In this document: one piece after another, positions 16,667 through 25,778 of the stretch | Layout: every line of letters begins with the position of its first letter | How positions within the stretch are numbered: the stretch's first letter is position 1 | Assembly (NCBI RefSeq): GCF_014645835.1 | Contig: NZ_BMMM01000007.1 | Span: forward strand, 88,699-152,698 | Source: Streptomyces albiflavescens | Lineage (GTDB): Bacteria; Actinomycetota; Actinomycetes; Streptomycetales; Streptomycetaceae | Reading direction: 5' to 3' | DNA length: 64,000 nucleotides | Translations under genes and position numbers: made by a program | The notes under the pieces: generated by a model | Told to the model about the DNA's origin: nothing | What the model saw: the letters and a program-made list of their open reading frames with translations, nothing else | The model's database searches: none

Positions 16667-18196
16667 CTACCGCTCCAGACGGCCGTCGAAACGACGCGGC
16701 AACCCCAGCGGATTGTCGTCCCGCAGCTCCACCGGCAGCAGCGCCTCCGGCGCGTTCTGGTACGCCACCGGCCGCAGCCAGCGCTCGATCGCCGTGCCGC
16801 CCACCGACGTCGAGGTCGAGGTCGTCGCCGGGTACGGACCGCCGTGGTGCTGGGCGGGAGCGACCGCGACACCCGTCGGCCAGCCGTTCACGAGCACGCG
16901 CCCCGCGAGCGGCGTCAGCTCGGCGAGGATCTCCGCGCCGCGGCCCTCACCGGCGGCCTCCTCGGTGGAGAGCTGAACGGTCGCGGTGAGGTTGCCGGGG
17001 AGACGGGAGAGGACCGCGCCGGCCTCGGACTCGTCCTCGTAGCGCGCGACCACGGTGAGCGGGCCGAAGCACTCCTCCAGGAGCAGGTCGTGCTCGCCCT
17101 CGGTGGTGAGCTTCTGCGCCGGCACGGTCAGGAAGCCGGGGCTCACGGTGTGCTCGCCACCCGCGCCGGGGGTCACCGGGGACTCCACGTCGGGGAGTTC
17201 GGCGCGCGCGGCGACACCCGCGATGAAGTTGTCCCGCATGCGGTGGTCGAGGAGCACACCGGCGTCCGTGTCGCTGACCGCGTCCGTCAGCGACTTCACC
17301 AGGCGGTCGCCCGCCGCGCCCGCGGGCGCCAGCACCAGGCCCGGCTTGACGCAGAACTGGCCGACACCCAGCGTCATCGAGCCCGCCAGCCCGGTACCGA
17401 TCGCCTCGGCCCGCTCGGCGGCGGCGGCCTCGGTGATCACGACGGGGTTCAGGGAGCCCAGCTCGCCGTGGAACGGGATCGGCACGGGCCGGGCGGCCGC
17501 CGCGTCGAAGAGGGCACGACCGCCGCGTACCGAGCCGGTGAACCCGGCGGCGGCGATCAGCGGGTGCCTGACCAGCTCGACGCCCGCCTCGAAGCCGTGG
17601 ACGAGGCCGACGACTCCCTCGGGGATGTCGTGCTGGGCTGCGGCCCGGCGCAGTACGGCCGCGACCAGCTCCGACAGCGCCGGGTGGTCGGGGTGCGCCT
17701 TGACCACGACCGGGCATCCCGCGGCCAGTGCGCTCGCCGTGTCGCCGCCCGCGACGGAGAAGGCGAAGGGGAAGTTCGAGGCGGAGTAGACGGCGACGAC
17801 GCCCAGCGGCACCTTGTAGCGGCGCAGATCCGGGATCGGCGGGGTCGCGGTGTCGTCGGGGTGGTTGATCACGACGTCGAGAAAGGCGCCCTCGTCGACG
17901 ATGTCCCCGAAGGCGCGCAATTGGTAGCAGGTGCGGGCGAGTTCGCCGGTGAGCCGGACCGGGCCGAGCGCGGTCTCCGCGTCGGCGGCCTCGACGAGCT
18001 GGTCCTTGGCGCCTTCGAGCAGGTCGGCGGCGGTGCGCAGGAACGCGGCGCGTACGGTGCGGTCGGCGAGCGCGGGGCGTGCGGCCTGCGCGGCGCGTAC
18101 TGCCTCGTCCACCTCCTGGGCTGTGGCCTCCACCGCAACCTGTTCACGCTGCTTCCCGGTACGGGGGTCGACACTCCAGACTGGTGCTGCTGCCAC
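16667..18196 (-). CDS. Alpha-ketoglutarate semialdehyde (2,5-dioxopentanoate) dehydrogenase
   Basis: NAD(P)-dependent aldehyde dehydrogenase of 509 residues. The catalytic Cys is in GQFCVKPGL and the general-base Glu is in FHGELGSLNP, both in the form typical of ketoglutarate semialdehyde dehydrogenases; YSASNFPFAFSVAGGDTASALAA is another hallmark, here given as two adjoining parts YSASNFPFAFS and VAGGDTASALAA. It oxidises 2,5-dioxopentanoate to 2-oxoglutarate, the last step of non-phosphorylative pentose and hexarate catabolism. GTG start with GGAGGG upstream. It diverges from an IclR regulator and would complete the uronate route encoded near 49-51 kb. Confidence 0.88.
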   Translation of the reverse strand: MAAAPVWSVDPRTGKQREQVAVEATAQEVDEAVRAAQAARPALADRTVRAAFLRTAADLLEGAKDQLVEAADAETALGPVRLTGELARTCYQLRAFGDIVDEGAFLDVVINHPDDTATPPIPDLRRYKVPLGVVAVYSASNFPFAFSVAGGDTASALAAGCPVVVKAHPDHPALSELVAAVLRRAAAQHDIPEGVVGLVHGFEAGVELVRHPLIAAAGFTGSVRGGRALFDAAAARPVPIPFHGELGSLNPVVITEAAAAERAEAIGTGLAGSMTLGVGQFCVKPGLVLAPAGAAGDRLVKSLTDAVSDTDAGVLLDHRMRDNFIAGVAARAELPDVESPVTPGAGGEHTVSPGFLTVPAQKLTTEGEHDLLLEECFGPLTVVARYEDESEAGAVLSRLPGNLTATVQLSTEEAAGEGRGAEILAELTPLAGRVLVNGWPTGVAVAPAQHHGGPYPATTSTSTSVGGTAIERWLRPVAYQNAPEALLPVELRDDNPLGLPRRFDGRLER

Positions 18197-18260
18197 CGCG
18201 GATCCCTCCAGATATGTTGCCGCAGTTCTTCACCGCAGTTCTTACGTCACCCACCAGGGA

Positions 18261-18278
18261 CGTTCGATATACTGAACG
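18261..18278. promoter_or_regulatory. Candidate IclR-type operator
   Basis: CGTTC and GAACG are arranged as an 18-base dyad with an 8-base AT-rich centre, between the divergent dehydrogenase and IclR genes. The centre contains TATACT, a possible -10 for the rightward gene, so binding would block its own promoter. The GTTC-N8-GAAC form fits sites of IclR-family proteins. Confidence 0.55.
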
Positions 18279-18340
18279 CTGTCTCTGTTGGTGAATATGA
18301 TGCGGAGACTATTTCCCGTCCAACGAAGGGGTCAAGGGCG

Positions 18341-19114
18341 ATGTCGGCAGGCGAGACAGGCGGCGGGGCGCAGGTCAAGTCCGCGGTACGGACCGTGGAA
18401 TTGCTCGAATACTTCGCCGGACGGCCCGGAATGCACTCCCTGGCCGCGGTCCAGGAGGCCGTCGGATATCCCAAGTCCAGCCTGTACATGCTGCTGCGTA
18501 CGCTCGTGGAGCTCGGCTGGGTCGAGACGGACGCGACGGGCACGCGGTACGGCATCGGCGTACGGGCGCTGCTGGTCGGCACGTCGTACATCGACGGCGA
18601 CGAGGTGGTCGCCGCGGCCAGGCCCACGCTGGACCGGCTCTCCGACGACACGACGGAGACGATCCACCTGGCGCGCCTGGACGGCACGAACGTCGTCTAC
18701 CTGGCCACCCGCCAGTCCCAGCACTACCTCCGCCCCTTCACCCGGGTGGGCCGCCGACTGCCCGCCCACTCGACCTCCCTCGGCAAGGCGCTGCTCGCCA
18801 CCCACACCGACGAGCAGGTCCGCAAGATGCTCCCGGAGACGCTTCCCGCGCTCACCGAGCACACGATCACCGACCGGGAGAAGCTCATCGAGGAGCTGCA
18901 CCAGGTGCGGGAGCAGGGCTTCGCGGTGGACCGCGAGGAGAACACGCTGGGGCTGCGCTGCTTCGGCGTGGCGATCCCGTACCGCACGCCCGCACGTGAC
19001 GCGATCAGCTGCTCGGTCCCGGTGGCCCGTCTCACCCCCGCACACGAGCAGATGGTCAAGGACGCGCTGTTCGACGCGCGCGACCGGCTCACGCTCGCGA
19101 CGCGCAGGCTCTGA
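18341..19114 (+). CDS. IclR-family transcriptional regulator
   Basis: A 257-residue regulator. The N-terminal winged helix-turn-helix covers about residues 12-75 (SLAAVQEAVGYPKSSLYMLL). The C-terminal ligand domain has RVGRRLPAHSTSLGKALLA, the conserved IclR effector-pocket region. AAGGG lies before the ATG. It diverges from the ketoglutarate semialdehyde dehydrogenase gene and probably represses it and itself; the inducer could be a sugar acid or 2-oxo-acid. Length and architecture are ordinary. Confidence 0.9.
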   Translation: MSAGETGGGAQVKSAVRTVELLEYFAGRPGMHSLAAVQEAVGYPKSSLYMLLRTLVELGWVETDATGTRYGIGVRALLVGTSYIDGDEVVAAARPTLDRLSDDTTETIHLARLDGTNVVYLATRQSQHYLRPFTRVGRRLPAHSTSLGKALLATHTDEQVRKMLPETLPALTEHTITDREKLIEELHQVREQGFAVDREENTLGLRCFGVAIPYRTPARDAISCSVPVARLTPAHEQMVKDALFDARDRLTLATRRL

Positions 19115-19468
19115 CCTGTCCGCCATGGATGTCACCCTGCGCGAGGAGTGCGGCTTCCGCGTGACCGCCCGGACCAGCGGTTACGCCAACGCCCGCGGCG
19201 CGGAGACACCCGAACTCGTGCTCACCCTGGAGGCCTGAGCACGACGTGGACCACGCCGGGCCCGGGGCCGGCTCGCCGCCGCCACACAGCACCGCGGCGA
19301 CCGAGCCCCGCGGCGACGGGGTTCCGTAGAGGCGGGCGCCCACACCGCGCGGCGTGCCTCGGCGGTGCCGGGGCCCTCCGCACGGCAGACGGCCCTCCCC
19401 CGTCCGGCGGAGGCGGATCGTCGTCGCGCACGACGTGGGGCGAGGGTCCGCCACGGGAGCGTGGAAGC
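19115..19468 (+). other. Intergenic region with a possible small ORF
   Basis: A 354-base stretch between the IclR gene and the membrane-protein operon. An open frame at 19125-19238 would encode 37 residues beginning MDVTLREECGFRV. It has no ribosome site and no family I recognise, and could be the 3-prime scrap of a lost gene. The remainder is very GC-rich and unstructured to my eye. The promoter of the operon at 19469 should lie here. Confidence 0.35.
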
Positions 19469-20491
19469 ATGACGCAGACACTCGCCTCCGCCTCGGACAC
19501 GCCCCCCGCGGGATCCGTGAGCGGCACCCGGCTTCGCCGGATCCTCCGCAACGTCGCCATCGTCTCGTGCGCGCCGTATCTCTCCCTCAAGGTCGCCTGG
19601 ATCGCCGGGAGTCACCTCGGTATCCCGGAGGGGAGCTCGCTGCTGGAGCACCGGACCGGCATGGCCGTGGCCAACGGCGTCACCGTGCTGATGGACGGGG
19701 CCGTCATCGTGATCGCGCTGGTGCTGACCCGGCCCTGGGGACTGCGGGTGCCCGCGTGGCTGCCGGCCTTCCCGGTGTGGGTGGCCACCGGCCTGCTCAC
19801 GCCGATCATGACCGGCTTCCCGCTCCAGATCCTGGTGAAGGCCCTCGGCGGCTCCGGGAACAAGGCCTTGGAGAGCGGGCGGGAGCCGTTCCTGGACGAG
19901 TGGGTGTTCGGGGTCGTCTACACCGGGTTCATCGTGCAGGGCCTCGCGCTGGGCACCCTGTTCGTGCTGTACGCGCGGGACCGCTGGGGGTACCTGTGGC
20001 GCGGGAGGGTGTGGGAGCTGCCGGTCAGCCGGGTGGGCGCGGCCCAGCGCGCGACAGCGGTCGCGGCGGCCGTACTCGCGCTGTTCCCGCTCACCACGCA
20101 CCTGCTGTGGGCATGCGGCGGCACGGCGGGGCTGAGCGCGGGCCGGGTCGCGGACCGGACCAGCGACTTCTACGTACTGGAGGCCATGTACGTCGTATTC
20201 CTGGTGTCCACCGTCGCCGGCGCGTGGATGCTCGCCTTCCGGCGCGGGCGGGCCCTGCCCGTGACGGTGCCCCTCGCCCTCGCCTGGACCGGCTCCGGGG
20301 CGGTGGCCTGCTGGGGCGGCTGGCTGTCACTGGCCGGTCTCGGCGTGGAGGACATCGCCAAGCGCCCGACGGAGCTGATGGACCTCACCTACGCTGTGCA
20401 CATGATCGTCGGCATGCTCGTGGTCACCCTCGGCGCGAACTTCTTCGCCGAGCGGACCGGCGCTGCCAGGCCGCCACGGCGCACCGCGTGA
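19469..20491 (+). CDS. Polytopic membrane protein of unknown function
   Basis: A 340-residue protein with about eight hydrophobic segments and a short disordered N-terminus. I recognise no transporter or enzyme motif. Its stop codon overlaps the GTG of a histidine-kinase gene, and the response regulator follows, so the three are one operon. It may be a sensor accessory, a membrane-stress target or a modulator of the kinase. A basic C-terminal tail suggests the C-terminus is cytoplasmic. Confidence 0.75.
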   Translation: MTQTLASASDTPPAGSVSGTRLRRILRNVAIVSCAPYLSLKVAWIAGSHLGIPEGSSLLEHRTGMAVANGVTVLMDGAVIVIALVLTRPWGLRVPAWLPAFPVWVATGLLTPIMTGFPLQILVKALGGSGNKALESGREPFLDEWVFGVVYTGFIVQGLALGTLFVLYARDRWGYLWRGRVWELPVSRVGAAQRATAVAAAVLALFPLTTHLLWACGGTAGLSAGRVADRTSDFYVLEAMYVVFLVSTVAGAWMLAFRRGRALPVTVPLALAWTGSGAVACWGGWLSLAGLGVEDIAKRPTELMDLTYAVHMIVGMLVVTLGANFFAERTGAARPPRRTA

Positions 20492-21747
20492 GGGAGTTCG
20501 CCCGGTTCCTGTTCGGACGGCGGGCGCGCCGGCGGTGGATCCATCTGATCCTCGGCGGCGCGCTCGCGATGCCGTACGTCCTCGTCGGTGAGGTCATCGT
20601 CGGCCCGGTCACCGACTCGCGTTACGTGTTCAACTCGCTCCCCCTCCAACTCATGTCCTTCGCCGTCGGGTTGCCGCTCGCCGCGATCACCGCGCTGTTT
20701 CCGCTGACCCGACCGATGTCGGTGGCCGGGGTGCGCGCGCTGTGCGGGGTCGACGGCGACGAGCTCGCCGACGGGCCCCCGCGCACCTGGGCGGCCCGTC
20801 GGCGCACCGCCGGCTGGTTCACGCTGCACCTCGGCTTCGGCGGGGTCATCAGCGGAATGTCGCTGGCCGTACCGCCCTTCGCGGCGGTTCTCATCGTGCT
20901 GCCGGTCGTCGCGGGGCTGCGCGACTCCCGGCTGGGGCTGCCCGAAGTCCTCGACCACACCTGGGCGTTGGCGCTGTCGCCGGTCGCCGGGGTCGCGACG
21001 CTGATCGCCCTCGCGGCCTGCGCCGCCGCCTCGGGGAACCTGCTGGCCCGCTGGGCGCCCGCGCTGCTCGGGCCCACGCCCGAGGACCGGCTCGCGGCAG
21101 CCGAACGCCGCGCCGCCGACCTCGCCGTACGCAACCGGCTCGCCCGCGAACTGCACGACTCCGTCGGCCACGCCCTCAGCGCGGTCACCCTCCAGGCGAG
21201 CGCCGCCCGCCGCGTCCTCGACACCGACCCGGACTTCGTCCGCGAGGCCCTCGCCGCGATAGAGGACACCACGCGGCGGACGGTGGGAGAACTGGACGCG
21301 GTGCTGGGCGTGTTGCGCGAGGGCGACGATCGTTCCACCGCTCCGGCCCCGACCCTCGCCGCCGACCTCGACGGCCTGCTGCGCCGCACCCGCGCCGGCG
21401 GCCTCCGCGTCACCGCCACCGTCGAAGTGGACCCGGCCGACCTGCACCCGCTCGTCTCCCGGGAGGCGTACCGCATCGTGCAGGAGGGCCTGAGCAACGC
21501 CCTCAAACACGCGGGCGCGCGAACACCGGTGGACCTGCGCATCGCGGGGAGCGGCAACGAACTGGAGATCACCACGGAGAACCCGACCTCGGCAACCGGC
21601 GCTCCCCGCCCGGGCGGCGGTCACGGCTTGCGTGGCATCGCCGACCGTGCCCGGCTGCTCGGCGGCACGTGCGAGGCGGGCCCGGCGGACGGAGTGTGGC
21701 GGCTGACCGTACGACTGCCCGTCGAAAGAATCGAAGGACCCTCATGA
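20488..21747 (+). CDS. Two-component sensor histidine kinase, NarL-partner type (HisKA_3)
   Basis: A 419-residue membrane kinase. About six hydrophobic segments occupy the first 210 residues with little extracellular sequence. The phosphorylated His is in NRLARELHDSVGHALSAVTL. The ATPase domain has EGLSNALKHAG (N box) and GGGHGLRGIADRA (G box). The GTG start overlaps the upstream stop (GTGA), and the stop overlaps the regulator start (ATGA). The lack of an external sensor domain suggests that it senses the membrane or works with the preceding membrane protein. Confidence 0.9.
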   Translation: MREFARFLFGRRARRRWIHLILGGALAMPYVLVGEVIVGPVTDSRYVFNSLPLQLMSFAVGLPLAAITALFPLTRPMSVAGVRALCGVDGDELADGPPRTWAARRRTAGWFTLHLGFGGVISGMSLAVPPFAAVLIVLPVVAGLRDSRLGLPEVLDHTWALALSPVAGVATLIALAACAAASGNLLARWAPALLGPTPEDRLAAAERRAADLAVRNRLARELHDSVGHALSAVTLQASAARRVLDTDPDFVREALAAIEDTTRRTVGELDAVLGVLREGDDRSTAPAPTLAADLDGLLRRTRAGGLRVTATVEVDPADLHPLVSREAYRIVQEGLSNALKHAGARTPVDLRIAGSGNELEITTENPTSATGAPRPGGGHGLRGIADRARLLGGTCEAGPADGVWRLTVRLPVERIEGPS

Positions 21748-22412
21748 CCAGCCCGCGCGCCGACTCCCTCCGCATCGTCCTCGCCGACGACGAACGCATG
21801 GTGCGCACCGCCCTGCGCGCGATCCTCACCGCCGAGCCCGACCTGGAGGTCGTCGGCGAGGCGGCGACCGGTGCCGAGGCCGTGTCGGTCGTCCGGGACC
21901 TCACACCGGACGTCGTCCTCATGGACGTACGCATGCCCGAGATCGACGGCATCCGCGCCACCGAGCAGATCCTCGCGACGCTGCCCGATCCCCCGCGCAT
22001 CGTCGTGGTGACCACCTTCGAGAACGACGCCTACGTGTACGAGGCGCTGCGCGCCGGAGCCTCGGGGTTCCTGCTCAAACGGGCCGACGCGGATGCGCTC
22101 GTGCAGGCCGTACGGCTGGTCGCGCACAGCGACACGCTGCTCTTCCCGTCGGCGGTGCGGGCGCTGGCCGCCGAGCACGCACGGTCGCGGCCCACCCCGC
22201 CGCCATGGGTGGCGAAGCTCACCGCGCGGGAGCGCGACGTACTGCGGCTGATGGCCACGGGGCTCACGAACGCCGAGATCGCTGGGCGCATCGGGGTCGG
22301 CCCCGCGACGGTGAAGACGCATGTCGCGGCCGTCCTGGCGAAGACAGGCACCCGCGACCGCACCCAGGCGGTGATCGCCGCCTACGAAGCGGGCTTCATG
22401 AAGGAGTCATGA
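21744..22412 (+). CDS. LuxR/NarL-family response regulator
   Basis: A 222-residue regulator. The receiver domain has the acidic pair in LADDER, the phospho-acceptor Asp in VVLMDVRMPEIDG and a conserved Lys in GFLLKR. The C-terminal LuxR helix-turn-helix is LTARERDVLRLMATG followed by NAEIAGRIGVGPATVKTHV. It is translationally coupled to the kinase gene. Targets are unknown; the membrane protein of the same operon is the first candidate. Confidence 0.93.
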   Translation: MTSPRADSLRIVLADDERMVRTALRAILTAEPDLEVVGEAATGAEAVSVVRDLTPDVVLMDVRMPEIDGIRATEQILATLPDPPRIVVVTTFENDAYVYEALRAGASGFLLKRADADALVQAVRLVAHSDTLLFPSAVRALAAEHARSRPTPPPWVAKLTARERDVLRLMATGLTNAEIAGRIGVGPATVKTHVAAVLAKTGTRDRTQAVIAAYEAGFMKES

Positions 22413-22467
22413 GAAATCCGGGCGGAAGGGAACGATCCGCACCTCTTCCCTCGTCCTTCTGAGCGGG

Positions 22468-23919
22468 ATGAACAAGACGATCAGGCGTGCCGCCGTCTTC
22501 AGTCTGCTGCTCGTGCTCTCCCTGCTGATCAGGGCGACCTGGGTGCAGTTCTACGACGGCAAGGCGCTCGCGGAGAACAAGGACAACCGGCGGAACGCGA
22601 TATCGCTGTACGCGAACCCGCTCGGGAACATCATCGTGGCCGGCGACGCGATCACCGGTTCCGCGCAGACGAAGGGCAGCGACCTCAAGTACAAGCGCAC
22701 GTACAAGGACGGCAGTCTGTACGCGGCGGTCACGGGCTACAGCTCACAGGTGTACGGGGCGACCCAGCTGGAGGGCATCTACCAGGACCTGCTGGACGGC
22801 ACCGACAGTCAGCTGAAGAACCCGCTCGACGCGATCACCAACAAGCGCGCCGACCCCGGTGACGTGATCACGACGATCGACCCGGATGTGCAGAAGGCGG
22901 CCTACGACGCGCTCGGCCACAAGAAGGGCGCGGCCGTCGCGATCGATCCCAGGACGGGCAAGATCCTCGCGGTCGTCTCGACACCGTCGTACGACCCCAC
23001 GACGATCAGCGCGGGCAACGACAGCGTCTGGAAGAAGCTGAAGGACGACCCCGACAAGCCGCTGGTGAACCGCGCGCTGCGCCAGCCGCTGCCGCCGGGC
23101 TCGACGTTCAAGCTGGTCGTCGCGGCGGCCGCGCTGGAGGACGGGCTGTACTCGGACGTGGACGCGAGGACGGCCAGCCCGGACCCGTACACGCTGCCGG
23201 GCACGACCCGGGCGCTGTCGAACGAGAACCCGAACGCGCCCTGCAAGAACGCCTCGATCCGCGTCGCGCTGCAGTACTCGTGCAACAACGTCTTCGCGAA
23301 GATGGCCGTCGACCTGGGCCAGGACAAGGTCAAGGCGATGGCCGAGAAGTTCGGCTTCAACGACAAGACGCAGGACGTACCGGTCCGGGCGTACACCAGC
23401 GTGTACCCCTCGGACATGGACAAGTCCTCCACGGCACTGACCGGCATCGGCCAGTTCGACGTGACCGCGACCCCGCTCCAGATGGTCATGGTGTCCGCTG
23501 CCATAGCCAACGACGGCAAGCTGGTCTCACCGCACATGGTGTCGCAGACCAGTGACGCCGACGGCAATGTGCTGAAGAACTACGACGACAGCACGGACAC
23601 CAAGGAGATCGTCAGCTCGTCCACGGCCCAGCAGCTCCAGTCGGCGATGCAGACGGTCATCGAGGACGGCACGGGCACGAACGCCCGGATCGCCGGCGCG
23701 ACCGTGGGCGGCAAGACCGGTACGGCCCAGCACGGCGAGAACAACAGCAAGACGCCGTACGCCTGGTTCACGTCGTACGCGAAGTCCGACTCCAACGACA
23801 AGGAAGTCGCCGTGGCGGTCATCGTCGAACAGTCCGACGCCGCCCGCTCCGAGGTCAGCGGCAACGGCTTGGCGGCCCCGGTGGCCAAGGCAATGATGAA
23901 GGCGGCCCTGAAGAGCTAG
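22468..23919 (+). CDS. Penicillin-binding protein (class B, PbpA-like transpeptidase)
   Basis: Membrane-anchored D,D-transpeptidase of 483 residues with one N-terminal transmembrane helix, a dimerisation/linker domain, and a transpeptidase domain containing all three motifs: STFK in PPGSTFKLV, SCN in QYSCNN, and KTG in GGKTGTAQHG. It cross-links peptidoglycan stem peptides. Streptomyces usually carry several such PbpA paralogues with roles in hyphal or spore wall synthesis. GAGCGGG precedes the ATG. It starts 55 bases after the response regulator, so partial co-transcription is possible. Confidence 0.9.
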   Translation: MNKTIRRAAVFSLLLVLSLLIRATWVQFYDGKALAENKDNRRNAISLYANPLGNIIVAGDAITGSAQTKGSDLKYKRTYKDGSLYAAVTGYSSQVYGATQLEGIYQDLLDGTDSQLKNPLDAITNKRADPGDVITTIDPDVQKAAYDALGHKKGAAVAIDPRTGKILAVVSTPSYDPTTISAGNDSVWKKLKDDPDKPLVNRALRQPLPPGSTFKLVVAAAALEDGLYSDVDARTASPDPYTLPGTTRALSNENPNAPCKNASIRVALQYSCNNVFAKMAVDLGQDKVKAMAEKFGFNDKTQDVPVRAYTSVYPSDMDKSSTALTGIGQFDVTATPLQMVMVSAAIANDGKLVSPHMVSQTSDADGNVLKNYDDSTDTKEIVSSSTAQQLQSAMQTVIEDGTGTNARIAGATVGGKTGTAQHGENNSKTPYAWFTSYAKSDSNDKEVAVAVIVEQSDAARSEVSGNGLAAPVAKAMMKAALKS

Positions 23920-23940
23920 GGGGTTTCTGATGGATCTCCG
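23916..23940 (+). repeat. 3-prime-end motif after the PBP stop codon
   Basis: A 25-base word starting at CTAG, where TAG is the PBP stop codon, and continuing GGGGTTTCTGATGGA then TCTCCG. It is an exact reverse complement of 58390-58414, where it follows the TAG stop of the leftward TetR gene. A diverged copy follows the amidohydrolase stop at 2691. Confidence 0.8.
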
Positions 23941-23943
23941 CGG

Positions 23944-24030
23944 CGTCCCGCTTCCCCGCGCCCTGTCCGGGAGCGCCCTGTACGGGAGCGCCCCGAAGGG
24001 GCGCGGGGAACCGTGCGACCGGCCACAACA
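23944..24030. repeat. Dispersed palindromic element between convergent genes
   Basis: Contains TTCCCCGCGCCC and the matching GGGGCGCGGGGAA, with extra direct repeats of GGGAGCGCCC between them. The tail CGACCGGCCACAACAAGCCCG resembles the tail of the element at 35317. It lies between the convergent PBP and purine permease genes and can act as a two-way terminator. Confidence 0.7.
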
Positions 24031-24068
24031 AGCCCGCAGCCGAGCAACCAACCACCTGCGGAAGCCGC

Positions 24069-25520
24069 TTACTTCACGTTGAACAACTGCTCGACCGGGT
24101 CGATCGCGAAGTACACCAGGAACAGCGCCGAAGCGGCCCACAGCAGCCAGTGCACGTCCTTCGCCTTGCCAAGGACCGTCTTGATCAGGACGTACGCCAG
24201 GAACCCGGCACCGATGCCGTTGGTGATGGAGTACGTGAACGGCATCACCGCGATGGTCAGGAACGCCGGGATGGCGATCTCGTACTTGTCCCAGTCGATG
24301 TGCTTGACCTGGGTCATCATCAGGAAGCCGACCGCGACCAGCGCGGGGGCGGCGGCCTGGAGCGGGACGATGGTCAGCAGCGGCGTGAGGAAGAGCGCGA
24401 GGGCGAAGAGGCCGCCCGTGACCAGGTTGGCGAAACCGGTGCGCGCGCCCTCACCGACGCCCGCCGCGGACTCGATGTACGAGGTCGAGGAGGACGCCGA
24501 GGCCGCGCCGCCCGCGACCGCCGCCGCGCCGTCGATGAGCAGCACCCGGCCGAGGTTGGGCACCTTGCCCTCGTCGTCGAGCAGTCCCGCCTCGGCGCTG
24601 ATGCCGACGACCGTGCCCATGGTGTCGAAGAAGTCGGACAGGATGAGGGTGAAGACGAGCAGGACGACGGTGATCGCGCTGGTCTCGCCGAAGGAGCCGA
24701 ACAGGCTGAAGTGACCGAGCAGTCCGAAGTCCGGCGAGGCCACCACGTCGTCGGGGACCTTCGGCGTGGTCAGGCCCCAACTCTTGATGTCCGCAGCAGA
24801 GTTGATGATGATCGCCACGATCGTCATGGTGACGATGCTGATCAGGATCGCACCCTTGACCTTGCGCGCGAGCAGCCCGATGGTCAGCAGAACTCCGAGG
24901 CAGAAGACCAGAATCGGCCAGCCGGCGAGCGCGCCCGTGCCGCCGAGCTGCACCGGCACCGTCGTGTTCGCGACGTCCGGGATACGGGTGACGAACCCGG
25001 CGTCCACGAAACCGATGAAGGCGATGAACAGGCCGATGCCGACACTGATCGCCTGCTTCAGCGGCTGCGGTATCGCGTGCATGACGGCTTCGCGCAGGCC
25101 CGTCACCACCAGCACACAGATGAGCAGGCCCTCGAGGACGATCAGGCCCATCGCGTCGTCCCAGCTCATCAGCGGGGCGATCTGGAAGGCGACGACCGCG
25201 TTGAGGCCGAGGCCCGCGGCGAGCGCGAGCGGGAGGTTGCCGCCGACGCCCATGATGATCGTCATGACCGCGGCCACCAGGGCGGTGGCGGTGGTCAGTT
25301 GGACGGCGTCGAGCTGGTGGCCGAACTTGTCCTTGGCGCTGCCCAGGATGATCGGATTCAGGACAAGGATGTAGGCCATGGTGAAGAACGTGGCGAATCC
25401 GCCGCGTATCTCCCGGCCGAAGGTGGAGCCCCGGGCGGAGATCTTGAAGAACCGATCGACGCTGTTCCCTGCCGGTGGCGCGGCACTTGGCCGGTCGGTC
25501 ACCTTCTGCGTTTCGGACAT
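24069..25520 (-). CDS. NCS2-family purine (adenine/guanine/hypoxanthine) permease, AzgA type
   Basis: A 483-residue polytopic transporter with 12 or more hydrophobic segments. AzgA-type stretches include RGGFATFFTMAYILVLNP near the N-terminus and AAASASSSTSYIESAAGVGEG-like sequence in the middle, given here as SSSTSYIESAAGVGEGARTG. The family imports nucleobases with protons. GAGGAG lies upstream of the ATG. It stands alone, convergent with the PBP gene. I saw no purine riboswitch in the 258-base leader region. Confidence 0.9.
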   Translation of the reverse strand: MSETQKVTDRPSAAPPAGNSVDRFFKISARGSTFGREIRGGFATFFTMAYILVLNPIILGSAKDKFGHQLDAVQLTTATALVAAVMTIIMGVGGNLPLALAAGLGLNAVVAFQIAPLMSWDDAMGLIVLEGLLICVLVVTGLREAVMHAIPQPLKQAISVGIGLFIAFIGFVDAGFVTRIPDVANTTVPVQLGGTGALAGWPILVFCLGVLLTIGLLARKVKGAILISIVTMTIVAIIINSAADIKSWGLTTPKVPDDVVASPDFGLLGHFSLFGSFGETSAITVVLLVFTLILSDFFDTMGTVVGISAEAGLLDDEGKVPNLGRVLLIDGAAAVAGGAASASSSTSYIESAAGVGEGARTGFANLVTGGLFALALFLTPLLTIVPLQAAAPALVAVGFLMMTQVKHIDWDKYEIAIPAFLTIAVMPFTYSITNGIGAGFLAYVLIKTVLGKAKDVHWLLWAASALFLVYFAIDPVEQLFNVK

Positions 25521-25778
25521 GGCGATACTCCTCGCTACCTGCGTGCTGGGTGTGCGGATGCTGGCTGGATTGTTCCCCCGTTGAACCGCTTTCAGGTTTT
25601 CCCCGTGTTACGGAATCGAGTTCGGCCTGCCATACGGTGTTCGAAGACCCGTACGGAACGCTGGTACGCTCTCGCATCTCGCCCCGCGCGAACACCCTTT
25701 CTTCACAGGTGAGATTCAGGGGCCGTATACGCACACACCTGCACCGGAACCGATAGCCGCAGCGAGGAGAGGTCGCCC

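Noticed and set aside
16598..18340. Long plus-strand frame running into the IclR gene
   Set aside because: It is antisense to the semialdehyde dehydrogenase; only the part from 18341 has IclR features and a ribosome site.
25521..25778. Possible purine riboswitch before the NCS2 permease
   Set aside because: I could not find the three-helix core or conserved loop bases of a purine riboswitch; the gene has an ordinary GAGGAG site close to its start.
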